The position numbers and the translations under genes are program-made. A stretch of DNA of 64,000 bases from Pelagophyceae sp. CCMP2097 (Eukaryota; Sar; Pelagophyceae), in the NCBI GenBank assembly GCA_026770575.1, contig MU657210.1, forward strand, positions 212,375-276,374. Reading direction: 5' to 3'. Below, in pieces: positions 51,189 through 60,694 of the stretch. The notes under the pieces are model-generated. The model ran no database searches. It was not told the origin of the DNA and saw only the letters and a list, made by a program, of their open reading frames with translations. Numbering within the stretch: position 1 is the first letter of the stretch; every line of letters starts with the position of its first letter.

Positions 51189-54145
51189 TCACTCTGCGTC
51201 GTCGTTGTCGACGATCCAGGAGAGGCGTTCGTCGAGCGTCGATGCGTCCAAATCCTTGCGCGTGATGACGCCCTTCAAGCGGTTGGCCTGGTCCACGACC
51301 CAGAGGTGGCGGATGCCCAAAGTGCGGAACGTGCGGTACGTCCGCTGCATGGAACAGCACTCCTGCACGCAAAACGGCGCAGTGTCCGCGTACGGCCGCA
51401 GGTCGAGCCTAGCGCGAGGCGTCGAGGTGCCCCGGCATTCGTCGCGACAGCCGTATTCGCGGGCGCAAACGCACCAGCAGCCGCGGTCGACGTCGGTCAT
51501 GGCCAGCTCGTCAATCGTCGGGTACCGCGGGTAGGCGCGCTCGAAGATGGCCGACGAGAGGAGCGGCGACAAAGCGCGCGTCTGCAAGTCCGGACGCGAC
51601 GCCGGCGCCACGCCCGGCGGCGCGTACGCGCGCTGGTCGATGAGCAGGCACAGCGTGCGCCGCAGCACGGTGCCCAACAGCTGCCGCGAGTCGTCATCAG
51701 CCACAACTGCAAACGCGCCGTGCCGCGTCTCGCGCAGGGCGTCGTAGACCTCCCCAACGGTCACCAGCGGCGGCAAAGCGCACCTGACAACGACGCGTCA
51801 AGGCGAGACCCGCTCCGCGACGTCTTGCGCTGGCGTGCATCGGGCCTCTGCTCTCTCGGCTTGCTGTGTTTCCAAATGGCGGGCGCGGGCGCGCGCGGGT
51901 CCGGGGACATGATCTGCGCCGCCGTCGCCGTCTTCCCCGCGGCGCACTCGGGCACCTAAAGGCGCGGTTCAACGATATGATTCGTTGGTGCGAATTCGAA
52001 TTCTCCTTGTCATCGGGCTGCTTGCGAAGACGCACGTCTTCGTCGAGGTACGGCAGCCGCTTGAGGTGGATATGAATGTCGTAGAGTCCTTCGTTGAAGA
52101 CGTTGCCGACCCAGCGCGCGGCCATCAAGGCGAGCATGAGCGGGAGCAGGTTGGCCATGTTCCCCGTGGCCTCGAGGAGGATGACGCACAGCGAAATCGT
52201 CATGCGCGCCATGCCACCCAAACCCGCCGCCGCGCCGACCAACGCGTAGGTTCCAGAGTCCGCAAACGTCCCCGACGACCCGTCGAGGCGGTGCAGCAGA
52301 TGGCCGAAGAGGCGGCCTGCGAAAGGGCATGTTCGAGACGATGTCAAGGGCACAACGAGGCGCACCGAGTGCGGCGCCGCTGAGGAGCGAGGGCACGAAG
52401 AGGCCCGAGGGCACGGCGATGCCGTAGGTGAGGCAGGCTAAGAGGAAGTAGGGGACGTAGAACGTTGCGATTGCGAGCGAGGAGAACGTCTCGGCGTCCG
52501 TGTCGAAAACGCCCGCCTCTCGAAAGTGAAAGAGCTGCTTGATGGCTGTATCCGAGTCGGTGAAGAAGAGCGAGGCGACCTCGTTGTAGTGGTTCTTTGG
52601 GCATTTGAAGCGCACCAAATCATTGACCAGATCCTTTTCTTGCGAGGTCCACGAGGGCTGCAAGACAGGCTTCGGCGTGCACTTGGACCACATCAACGGC
52701 ACGGCGTACATGACGACGGAGCAGATGAAGCAGACGGCCACGGCCTCTGCCGCTTTGCGGAACTTTGTTTGGACGACTCGCATCCGCATCACCGTGAGGC
52801 GTTTGTTCAGGCCGTTGAACGTCGCGCCCGTGAGGCCGCCGAGCGCCCCGAGGAGGATGAAGAGCATGAGCTCCCAGACGCTAAAGTTCGCCTGGCCCTC
52901 CTTGAGAGACGAAAACTCTCCGAAGTTGAACATCTTCGTCGACGCCAGAGCCGCGCCGTTAATCGCCTTGGACGACCGGACGACGTATAAAGTGTAAATG
53001 GTCATCATGCCGCAGAAGAAGCAGCGCCAGGTCAGCTGCGTCGACCAGAACGAGGCGCCCTCCTCGACGGCGAAGAGGACGCCCCCGATTGGAGCGCCGA
53101 ACGCGGCCGCGACGCCCGCGGTGGCCCCACAGGCGACAAAGTCGCGCTTCTCCGGGTCGGTGCGGAATTCTAAGACGCGCAAGTCGTAGCCAAAGGCCCC
53201 GATGCTGCGCGTGCCTTGCGCCAGCGCGGCGGCGATGACGCTGCCCGAGTGGATCATGGGGCCCTCTTTGCCGACGGGCAAGCCCGACGCCACCGAGAAT
53301 AAAGCCCCGACGGCCTTGCAGGCCAGCGTTCGAAATCGCACGATTCTGGGGACGTTGACGCCGTTCAAGTAGCACTTGACCTCTGGAATGCCGGACCCAC
53401 CGGCGACTGGCTCGATGCAGACCATGGCCGCGGCCACGGAGACAAAGGCCACGTTCATTCCCACGTAGGCGAAGAACGACGCGCCCGGTCGGAGCGAGCC
53501 GCTCTCTTCGCGGTCCATGATGGCGCGCACCGTGTCGAACTTGAGCTTGGTAAACATTTGAGCGAAGAAGTTGATGAAGAGCCCCACAAACGCCGTCACC
53601 ACGCCGACAATGGCCGTCAGCACCCATCTCTTAAAGACCATCGAAGTGTGCGACGTCCACCATCGGTTCCGGTTCGTATACTGCAGCTGGGCCTACCAGC
53701 GTGGCGGTCGACGGGGCCCGAAGCGGTACCGCGGACTTGCGGCACGCGCGGCGCTCTCGAGACGACGGCGGGTCGAGTCGGCGCTGGGCGGCCCGCCGCA
53801 GCGCGCAACCCGCTGCTCGGCGGCGGGCCTCGGGCGGCCCGGGGGTACGCACCTGCTTGGTGCGCCAGACCTCGTTCTCCTCGTCGATGAAGTTGAGCGA
53901 CTCTGGCGTGTTCTTCCACGAGGCTATCAACTTCCGCCGAGTCAGGCTCGGGTGCGCCTATGCGCGCGTTTAGCACGCTCCGGTGCGGGTCACCGCGGGG
54001 CGAGATTCTTGGAATTCCCCGGCTATTCGAGACGCCGTCGTCAAACGTCCTCCTGCCGAAGGCCGTCGTAGGCCATGGCGCCGTCGTCCGTGCCGCGGCC
54101 CGCGCTCATCCGATGCGACATGCCCGAAGCGCCCGAATCGTCCAT
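51189..54145 (-). CDS. CLC-family chloride channel/transporter with CBS domains
   Basis: Exons (minus): 54145-54047, 53912-53853, 53680-52366, 52316-52036, 51955-51909 and 51783-51189. Introns are 134, 172, 49, 80 and 125 nt; the sum gives 798 residues with every phase matching. CLC selectivity motifs are all present: [30 protein letters not shown] (gating glutamate) and [18 protein letters not shown] (with the proton-pathway glutamate position filled). [20 protein letters not shown] is the fourth. The glutamates suggest an H+-coupled Cl- antiporter, as in endosomal/vacuolar members. The C-terminal CBS pair starts at [15 protein letters not shown] and ends [20 protein letters not shown], separated by a long Cys-rich insert ([10 protein letters not shown]). 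The second splice (acceptor GAAG) is the least certain. Confidence 0.92.
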
Positions 54146-54364
54146 GCGCCGTGAGACCACTCGCTCCACTACACGCCCATCGGTTGTGTCCGCGACTCCG
54201 GAACGAATTCGACACGGAATCGAGAATCGAGGAAAGCCCGGGGGAAGCCAGCAAATCCGATCCCACGCCTCCGCGGCCTCGTCACTGAGTCGTCAGCTCT
54301 CGATCGAGGGGCCGCGGGGGACCGTGTGCTCGCTGCGGATGTTACGCGCATACGCGGGGGCGCG

Positions 54365-55305
54365 TCATTGCGGCTTTTCCTCGCCGTCCTTCTCATCGTC
54401 GTAGTCGTGCGCTTCCGCGCCTCTGCGCACGGCGTTGCCGACCTTGGACCGCGCCGCGCCGGAGGCGTACTTTGCCAGGTGGGTAATGTATCGGTCTTTG
54501 TCCGGCAGCGTCTCCGCCACTTGCGGCAAAGCCACGCACCGCGCGAGCCAGGCATGATACTTGGCGTCGGCTTCCGAATCGCGGGGCACTTTACAGCCCG
54601 GGCGGTGGTGCTCGATGGCGTAGAGGCGAAAGGCGTAGGGCAGCAGGACAAAGTCGACGAGGCCCGGCGAATCGCCAGAGAAGAAGTTGCCGCGCGAGTT
54701 TCGCGCAAAGTCGCGCAGGCCCTCGACCAGTCGGTCGAATGCATCGCGCCGCTCCGCCTCGGGCCGCACGAGGACCTTGTAGTACTCGGCGGTAACAATT
54801 TTGTTCACGCGATCGGCCCAGAGCCGCTGCCGCGCGGCCTCCCACGGGTCTTCGGACACGAGCGGCCTAGATCGCAGATTGACGCCCGTCGCAGGCTCTC
54901 GGCCACGCACGTCGCGGTCGTGCCCTGCTGCTTGGCGAGCTCGTCGACGAACTGGATGCAGTGGATGCTCTCTGTCACCACTTTTCCACCCTGCTCGAGC
55001 GTCGGGACCATGCCTTGAGCGTTGCACTTCAGGAGATCCGGGTGCTTCCAGTGGTACCACCAGTCCTTGCGCTCCGCCGCGTCAAAGTCCTCGGCCCCCG
55101 ACGCTTTGCCCTGCTCCCATCCTAAAGCCTCGACCCACTTGTGCGGCACGGATTCGCCGTGGTGCGCCAGCGCGAGCGTCGCGCGGTGCGCAAAGGGGCA
55201 GAACCACGCGCTGTAGTACGTCAGCGCCGCCCGCGGCGGCGGCGCCGCCGCCGACGTGAGGCGGCGCACCACGCCACCGTGTGAACGGGCCGCGCGGAGC
55301 AGCAT
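54365..55305 (-). CDS. glutathione S-transferase, omega-like
   Basis: Model: exon 1 55305-54911, intron 54867-54910 (44 nt, GTGCGT...CTAG), exon 2 54866-54365; 298 residues. The thioredoxin-like domain starts TYYSAWFCPFAHRATLAL. Its catalytic cysteine in CPFAHR is typical of omega, lambda and DHAR classes. The cis-Pro region is QGMVPTLEQGGKVVTESI (VPT and ES as expected for GSH binding). The helical C-domain includes LRDFARNSRGNFFSGDSPGL and VDFVLLPYAFRLYAIEH. The N-terminus (MLLRAARSHGGVVRRLTSAA) looks like an organelle presequence. The tail is acidic. Likely a thiol transferase or dehydroascorbate reductase acting in a mitochondrion or plastid. Confidence 0.9.
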
Positions 55306-55491
55306 CGCCGCAGGTGCACCCGCGGCGCGCAGAACGACGTGCGACGGGCCGGAAGGTGTCGGGCGGCAGCTTTGTGCCTCGGGGCCCGAGGCGCGCGCCG
55401 ACCAGAGCGTCGCGATCCAATAAAAAATCGAGCAATTGCAAAAAAATCGAACAAAGGAGAGAGAGAGAAAATGAGAATTTCGGCAAAAAAG
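55306..55491. other. spacer between the GST start and tRNA-Ala
   Basis: Includes a run of A at 55485-55490 which on the minus strand is the T-run terminator for the tRNA, plus a GAGAGA tract. Nothing else seen. Confidence 0.5.
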
Positions 55492-55517
55492 TGGAGGCAT
55501 CAAGAATCGAACTCGAG

Positions 55518-55548
<31 letters not shown>

Positions 55549-55564
55549 GCTGAGCTATGCCCCC
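55492..55564 (-). tRNA. tRNA-Ala (anticodon AGC)
   Basis: On the minus strand the 73 bases fold as a full cloverleaf. The acceptor GGGGGCA pairs with TGCCTCC and the discriminator is A. The D-arm has TAGCTCAGCTGGTAGAGC (box A), and the anticodon stem CGCGC/GCGCG encloses TTAGCAT. The T-arm contains GTTCGATTC (box B). The anticodon AGC is at 55529-55531, position 34 from the 5' end. No intron. A T6 run follows the 3' end, as Pol III needs. No CCA is encoded, as expected for a nuclear gene. Confidence 0.96.
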
Positions 55565-55729
55565 AATTGGTCGCTGATGACGACCATTAAGGTTGTTATA
55601 CATGTGCATCAATCAAATTGTTATTATAAAGAATGGTCGCGCTTACCCTAGGATTAGAAGAAATACCGTCTTCGGCGAGGTCCCACGTCGAGCCTGGCGG
55701 TTCCGGCGGCGCGCGCTCTTGTCGGCGCC

Positions 55730-57405
55730 ATGGACAACCGCGAGTTCGCGAAGCTGATGGCGACGCCCAAGGTCCGCTCCGGCGGCAACGGCGACGCGGC
55801 CGGCGAGGAGAAGATGCGCGCCCGCAGCGTCGGCCTCATGCCTCATGCCTCGCGCGCCGAGGGACCGCGCCACGCTGCCGCCGCGTAGGGACAAGGAGCG
55901 GATCAAGAAGATGGTCCGCGCGGAGCAGCAACGTCGCGCCCGCGTCGCGCTACGCGGCGGCGGCCGCCGCGCGAGCACCGCCGACGCGTAGGCTCCAAGG
56001 CGTCCAAGCGGAAGGGCGGCGACGACGACGACGACAACGACGGTGGCGCCAAGGAGAAGAAGGAGCACCCGCAGGAGAAGAAGCGCAAGGCCAAGGAGAA
56101 GAAGGAGCTGAAATACCGCGACCGCGCAGAGGAGCGGTAGGCCGCCGCGTCCGCCTCTTCAACGTCACAGGAATGTGTGATGACAGAGGCGCGAGAGCCG
56201 CCCACCGCGAGCAAGGCGCGACGGGCGTCGGGCCGTGTAGGCGTACGGACTCGAACAAGGATTATGCGACTGAAGTGGCCAACCTCGCGGAGATGGACGT
56301 CGAGACGTCCAAATACCTCGGCGGCGACGTGGAGCACACGCACTTGGTGCGGGGCCTCGACTTTGCTCTGCTGCAGAAGATCCGCTCCGAGGACGCCAAG
56401 AAGGCCGAGTTCGACGAGGAATACGGCGGGCCTGCACCGAAGGAGGTGGCGCCGCAAAAGCGCGCCGTCGAGGCCTGGAGTCCCATGGCGCGCGCGGTGC
56501 TGGCCTTCCTCGAGGCGCCGGCGGCCGCGCCGGCGGCGGCGCGCGCGCGCGCGGGTGCCGTGCGCGGCACGAGTCTGCAGTACGACCTTAGTGGCCTGGC
56601 GCTTGACCGTCGCCGCGGCGGCGAACTGCCGACGACCATCCTGCGGTCCGCCGCCGAGCGCGCGGCTTTGTTCGACGACCACGGCGGCCGCACGATGCAG
56701 CCCATGCCGCCGGCGACGCTGCAGCGCGCGGTGGACGCCTTCGTCGACGGCCGCAGGCGCAAGAAGAAGAAAAAGCAGGCACTGAAAGACGGCACCGACG
56801 CGCCCGCGGAAATGCGCTTCGACGCCAAGCCCGAACCCGACGACGACGACATCTTTGCTGGGGCGGGCATGTACACTTCCGCGCCCGACGAGATGACGCT
56901 GGCGGAAAAGGTCGCCGCAAGCCGCGCCGCTTCCGCCGCCGCCGACGACGAGTCCGACGGTGAGGGCGCCGGCTACTTCAAGGGCATCTCAAAGGCGAAG
57001 AAGAAGCCCGCGCCGCCGCCGGCCGCCGCGACGGCGGCTTCAAAGGCGCGGACGACCGCCGAGGAGCGCGCGCGGACGCTCGAGGAGGAGTTGGACGACG
57101 TCGAGCAGCGCGAGCTCGAGGAGGAGCAGGCCGGCGCGTCGCGGCCCGCGGTTGAAAACCCCGTGGGCAGAACGCGCAAGCCAAAGGTGAAGAAGATGAT
57201 CCACCGCGACATCTTTGGTGGAGGCGGCGGCGACAAGGCGGCGTCGCTCTCGCGCAACTTCGACGGCACCGACGGCGGCTACGGCGAGGCCGAGAACTAC
57301 GACTCGGACGACGAGACGTACGGCGCCATGAAGCGACGCAACCAGACGGACGACGGGCCCAAGAAGGGCAAGAAGAAGCCCGCCGAACCCGCCGCCGCAG
57401 ACTAA
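55730..57405 (+). CDS. IK: RED/IK-type splicing factor (spliceosomal B complex)
   Basis: Recognisable RED segments: NREFAKLMATPKVRSGGNGD at the N-terminus, DKERIKKMVRAEQQR, KYRDRAEERR, then SNKDYATEVANLAEMD and SKYLGGDVEHTHLVRGLDFA. The end is KVKKMIHRDIFGG. Exons: 55730-55815, 55889-55932, 55992-56136 and 56241-57405; summed 479 residues. The introns 55933-55991 and 56137-56240 are GT-AG. The first (55816-55888) closes the frame only with a GC donor (AT-GCGCGC...GTAG), so it may be a GC-AG intron. The central RED repeat region of animals is shorter here and replaced by Asp/Lys low complexity. RED is needed to recruit MFAP1/Smu1 to the B complex. Confidence 0.9.
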
Positions 57406-57416
57406 CGCGCGCCTTA

Positions 57417-57734
57417 TCATTGCGCGCCGCCGCCGAGGCAGGGCGGCGACTGCGCGACGGTGCTCTTGGCGGCCCACTCCTCGGGCGTCTTGGCGGTGAT
57501 GCTGAGCGCGTGGACTCCCGTCTTGAGCTCGAGCTCGAGTAAAGCCTGGACGGCGCGGTGCCGCGCGAGCAGTTTCAGGCCTTGGAACTGGGCCGAGACG
57601 ATGACGACGCGGAAGTGCGTCTCCGACCCCGGCGGCACGTTGTGCGCCCCGGACTCGTTGATGACGTCGAGGAACGACGGAGAAAGAGCCGCAGTCAGCT
57701 TGGATGCGATCGCAGACGATATCGGGGCCGCCAT
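57417..57734 (-). CDS. BolA-like protein
   Basis: ATG 57734 to the stop codon at 57417, 105 residues. BolA signature: SFLDVINESGAHN, ETHFRVVIVSAQFQGLKLL with the conserved His and Phe, then RHRAVQALLELEL and VHALSITAKTPEEW. BolA proteins bind monothiol glutaredoxins through a shared 2Fe-2S cluster and serve Fe-S trafficking or iron sensing in mitochondria, plastid or cytosol. No clear presequence after this ATG. An upstream in-frame extension is open but contains a 21-nt repeat and is less likely coding. Convergent with the RED gene, with only 11 nt between stops. Confidence 0.93.
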   Translation of the reverse strand: MAAPISSAIASKLTAALSPSFLDVINESGAHNVPPGSETHFRVVIVSAQFQGLKLLARHRAVQALLELELKTGVHALSITAKTPEEWAAKSTVAQSPPCLGGGAQ

Positions 57735-57855
57735 CGTCGCTGCGAGATGACGGGGGCACGCTACGTACGAGAGGTCGAACTGGAGGCTGGCGGTCGGACT
57801 CGAGGATGGCGGCGCGTCCCGGGGCTCGTCGGCAGGCTCCTGGAGGTGCTCAGGA

Positions 57856-57897
57856 CTGCTCGCGAGCTCGGGGCAGCTGCTCGCGAGCTCGGGGCAG
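57856..57897. repeat. 21-nt tandem duplication upstream of BolA
   Basis: Two adjacent copies of CTGCTCGCGAGCTCGGGGCA(G) (57856-57876, 57877-57897). The period is a multiple of three. Confidence 0.8.
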
Positions 57898-57995
57898 AGA
57901 TTGGTCGTCGCCAAAGAAGGTTTTCGGCGACAATTCGACTTAAGTTGACCAATAACACACACAGTGCACAGTGCCAGTGACTCACCCTGTTATTG

Positions 57996-58058
57996 AGGAC
58001 CCGAAGGGTCCTTGCCGTTTATTCAACGTCAGTTTACGGCAAGGGCCCTTCGGGTCCT
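57996..58058. repeat. large near-perfect inverted repeat (hairpin/cruciform)
   Basis: The 23-nt arms AGGACCCGAAGGGTCCTTGC(CGT) at 57996-58018 and ACGGCAAGGGCCCTTCGGGT(CCT) at 58036-58058 are complementary with one mismatch around a 17-nt loop. Each arm also contains its own small GGACCC/GGGTCC hairpin. Confidence 0.85.
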
Positions 58059-58086
58059 TTGATTGAAGGATTACCAGGGGCAATTA

Positions 58087-58134
58087 TGTCTGTCTGTCCG
58101 TTTGTCCGTTTGTCTGTTTGTCTGTCTGTCTGTC
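58087..58134. repeat. TGTC/TTTG microsatellite
   Basis: About twelve TGTC or TTTG-type tetranucleotide units (TGTCTGTCTGTCCGTTTGTC...). Confidence 0.85.
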
Positions 58135-58283
58135 GCCCAGCAAATCCGAGGTTCCACCTTGGGAAGAAAAAAACAGCAACTCGGCCGATTTAGCGATTGG
58201 TGGTTGATGCGATCGCTAAAATTGGGAGTTGAGGTCGAGCAGGAGCCTCATTGGAATCATCATAGAAGAAGTTTTTGGTCACA

Positions 58284-58293
58284 GGTTCGAATC
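58284..58293 (+). other. box-B-like sequence cut by the gap
   Basis: GGTTCGAATC directly abuts the N run and matches the tRNA/SINE internal promoter box B. A full tRNA or SINE may lie across the gap but cannot be shown. Confidence 0.3.
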
Positions 58294-58558
58294 NNNNNNN
58301 NNNNNNNNNNNNNNNNNNNNNNNNNNNNNNNNNNNNNNNNNNNNNNNNNNNNNNNNNNNNNNNNNNNNNNNNNNNNNNNNNNNNNNNNNNNNNNNNNNNN
58401 NNNNNNNNNNNNNNNNNNNNNNNNNNNNNNNNNNNNNNNNNNNNNNNNNNNNNNNNNNNNNNNNNNNNNNNNNNNNNNNNNNNNNNNNNNNNNNNNNNNN
58501 NNNNNNNNNNNNNNNNNNNNNNNNNNNNNNNNNNNNNNNNNNNNNNNNNNNNNNNNNN
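58294..58558. other. assembly gap (265 N)
   Basis: Run of N in a repeat-rich intergenic region, flanked by a box-B-like motif on the left and repeat R2 on the right. Confidence 0.99.
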
Positions 58559-58640
58559 AGTCGAAGGTAGGCTTCCAGGCCCGGAGGCCCGGAGCCAAGG
58601 CCTCGGAGAGCGCGTCAGCACATATAGCGCGGCGTCTCCT
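58559..58640 (+). repeat. dispersed repeat R2, copy 2
   Basis: Second copy of the element at 39491-39573, same orientation, starting right at the gap edge. The left part of the element may be hidden in the gap. Confidence 0.8.
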
Positions 58641-59051
58641 CGCGGTGGTATGGGCGCCCAGTCACTTTGGCACTTCGGTCTGGTTCGTTGGCGTTGCCGG
58701 TTGGGGTGCGGGGCGTCAGCGGCTTTTTCGAGTTCATTCGGGATGAGGATGTACCGCGTACCGGCCCAGGGCATGGCCTAGGTCCTTTCCCCCGTGTTTT
58801 CCTCTTTTGCCTCCGAGCTAAAGTAGATAGTCGGCAAGACTTAGGAATTCCTACAACAAAACAAAAAAAATGTTGTGAAAACAACAGGTCTCTTGCGGAA
58901 AGTTCGAAGGAAGGCTCTAGAACTAGTAACATCACTTTGAATCTATCTTCAGGAGAGGTCACTTGTCAGTGCGGGCTCGCGGCGGCGCCGGGACGGTTTC
59001 GGAGGGCGCGATTCGCCCGCCTCTCTAAGCGCCGTCGGCGGCCCGGGCAAT
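58641..59051. other. intergenic before the carrier gene
   Basis: AT-richer; contains palindrome copy 4 (58842-58853) and an A-rich run near 58856-58870. No gene supported. Confidence 0.5.
58842..58853. repeat. dispersed palindrome TAGGAATTCCTA, copy 4
   Basis: Exact 12-nt copy about 200 nt upstream of the mitochondrial carrier start. Confidence 0.85.
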
Positions 59052-60533
59052 ATGCTCTTCTCCGGCGCGGTTGAGATCGTCGCGGCGTCCATCGTCGCGG
59101 GCCTCGTGCAGCACGCCGCCCTGCACCCGCTCGACACCATCAAGGTCCGGCTCCAGTACGCAAAGAGCGCCACCATCTCGGGCACGGTGCGTCTTGGCGC
59201 ATGCCGTGCCTTTCCGTGAAGCGTTTGCCGACATGCGGCGGCCAGGTGCGCAGCGCTTTGGGCGAGGCTTTGAAGGACCTCGAGCTGCCCGGGACGCGGC
59301 GCACGGCGAGCGCGCGCGTCGTCCGCGAGCTCGGGAACTCGGCGAAGCGAGGCTTCCGGTGCGGCCCCGGATCCTGACGGCCCGGATCCTGACCCTGACG
59401 GCCCTTTCGGCGGGACCTCAGAAGACGACGGTCGCCACCCGACGGGATGCCCGCTCCCCAAGGCGCCGCGCCGCAGGGAGGCGCCGTTCGTCGTGGACGT
59501 CGTGGGCGCGGCGCACATGATTCGGAAGACTGGCATTTTTTCCCTCTACGCCGGCATCGCGCCCGCCCTCGCCGCCGTCGTGCCCACGGCCATCGTCTAC
59601 ATGCCCACGTGCGTCGCGCGCGGCGGGCAATCTTGCCGCCGCCAGCCGGGACGCGCGGCGCAGGTACGAATTCTCGGCGGCGGCGCTCAAGGCCTCCGCG
59701 TGGTGCCCGGCCAACATCGTCGCCCCGCTCGCCGGCGTCGCCACGGGCGTCGTCTGCGCCGTCGTCCGCGTCCCGTGAGTCCCCGGACCGCGCCGGCGCG
59801 GGAGGCGGCCGGGGACCGCCCTCGCGCGGAGACGCGGCGTCACGCGCTCTGCCGCGCAGGGCGTCGGTGCTCAAGAGCCGCGTCCAGCTCGGCCTCGCGC
59901 CGTCGGCGTTCGCGGCGTTCCAGTACGCCATGAAGCACGGCGGCGGCGTGCGCTCGCTCTACTCTGGGTTCACGGCCACGTCCTATAGAAAAGCGGGATC
60001 CCCCGCCGCAGCGTCCCTCGCTTTCACCGCCGCCCCGCCTCGTCCGCCGCGACGACCGCGGACGTGTAGCCTCGTGCTCGACGTCGGCACCGCGGTCGTC
60101 CAGTGCGTCGCTCCGTCTGTACGGCGGCGGCGGAGCCCGGATTCTAGGTTCAGCGTCCTCGACGGCCTCAAGCGCACCAACGTGCAGTCGCACGCGGCCA
60201 TGGGCTTCGTCGCGTCGGCGCTCGCCGCGGTGGTGCGCAGCCTTTTGGGGGAGCGGCCGGCCCCGCCGCACTTTTTCTCGGCAGGTGACGGAGCCCATCG
60301 ACGTCGTTCGGACGCGGCTGATGGCGACGCTGAAGGGCAAGGAGGACCGGTACCAGTATCGGTCGGTGGTCCACGGCCTCTCGACGGCGTTCCGCACGGA
60401 GGGCCTCGCCGCGCTCTACCGCGGCCTGCTCCCGAGGCTCCTCCTCAAGTCCGTCGGCGGCGCCTTGTGGTACTCCGTCTACATGCACACGCGCGATCGC
60501 CTACGGCCCGGCGCCGGCGCGAAGATGCACTAA
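59052..60533 (+). CDS. mitochondrial carrier family protein, 6 exons
   Basis: Exons 59052-59186, 59463-59608, 59664-59774, 59860-59979, 60070-60232 and 60285-60533. The summed length gives 307 residues, the usual carrier size. Solcar signatures: QHAALHPLDTIKVRLQYAK (Px[DE]xx[KR] as PLDTIK), GIFSLYAGIAPALAAVVPT, and VRVPASVLKSRVQLGL as the degenerate second repeat. Then come LYSGFTAT, PIDVVRTRLMATLKG (third repeat) and LAALYRGLLPRLLLKSVGGA. Six membrane helices are expected. S-adenosylmethionine and iron carriers share this layout, but I cannot assign a substrate. A 33-nt in-frame stretch at about 60119-60151 could be a retained mini-intron. The first intron is 276 nt and its acceptor is the least certain. 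Confidence 0.88.
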
Positions 60534-60694
60534 ATCGGGAACGTAACAAACCCGACCTCGGGCACGCGCGGGCATTCTCGGGCATACGAACTATTACGAA
60601 GGTCAGAAAAGGTATCTTTTTTCGAGGTCACACTGTCGCCAAAAAAGAGAGAGAGACGTTTTGATCCCGGCCGTGCCGTGGGCGCGCAGGGGCG

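Noticed and set aside
58230..58293. A tRNA gene ending in GGTTCGAATC at the gap edge
   Set aside because: Only a box-B-like decamer is visible; no acceptor stem, box A or anticodon arm can be paired, and the 3' half is in the gap.
58275..58781. Open frames spanning the N gap at 58294-58558
   Set aside because: They exist only because N codons do not terminate a frame; flanking sequence is repeat and microsatellite.
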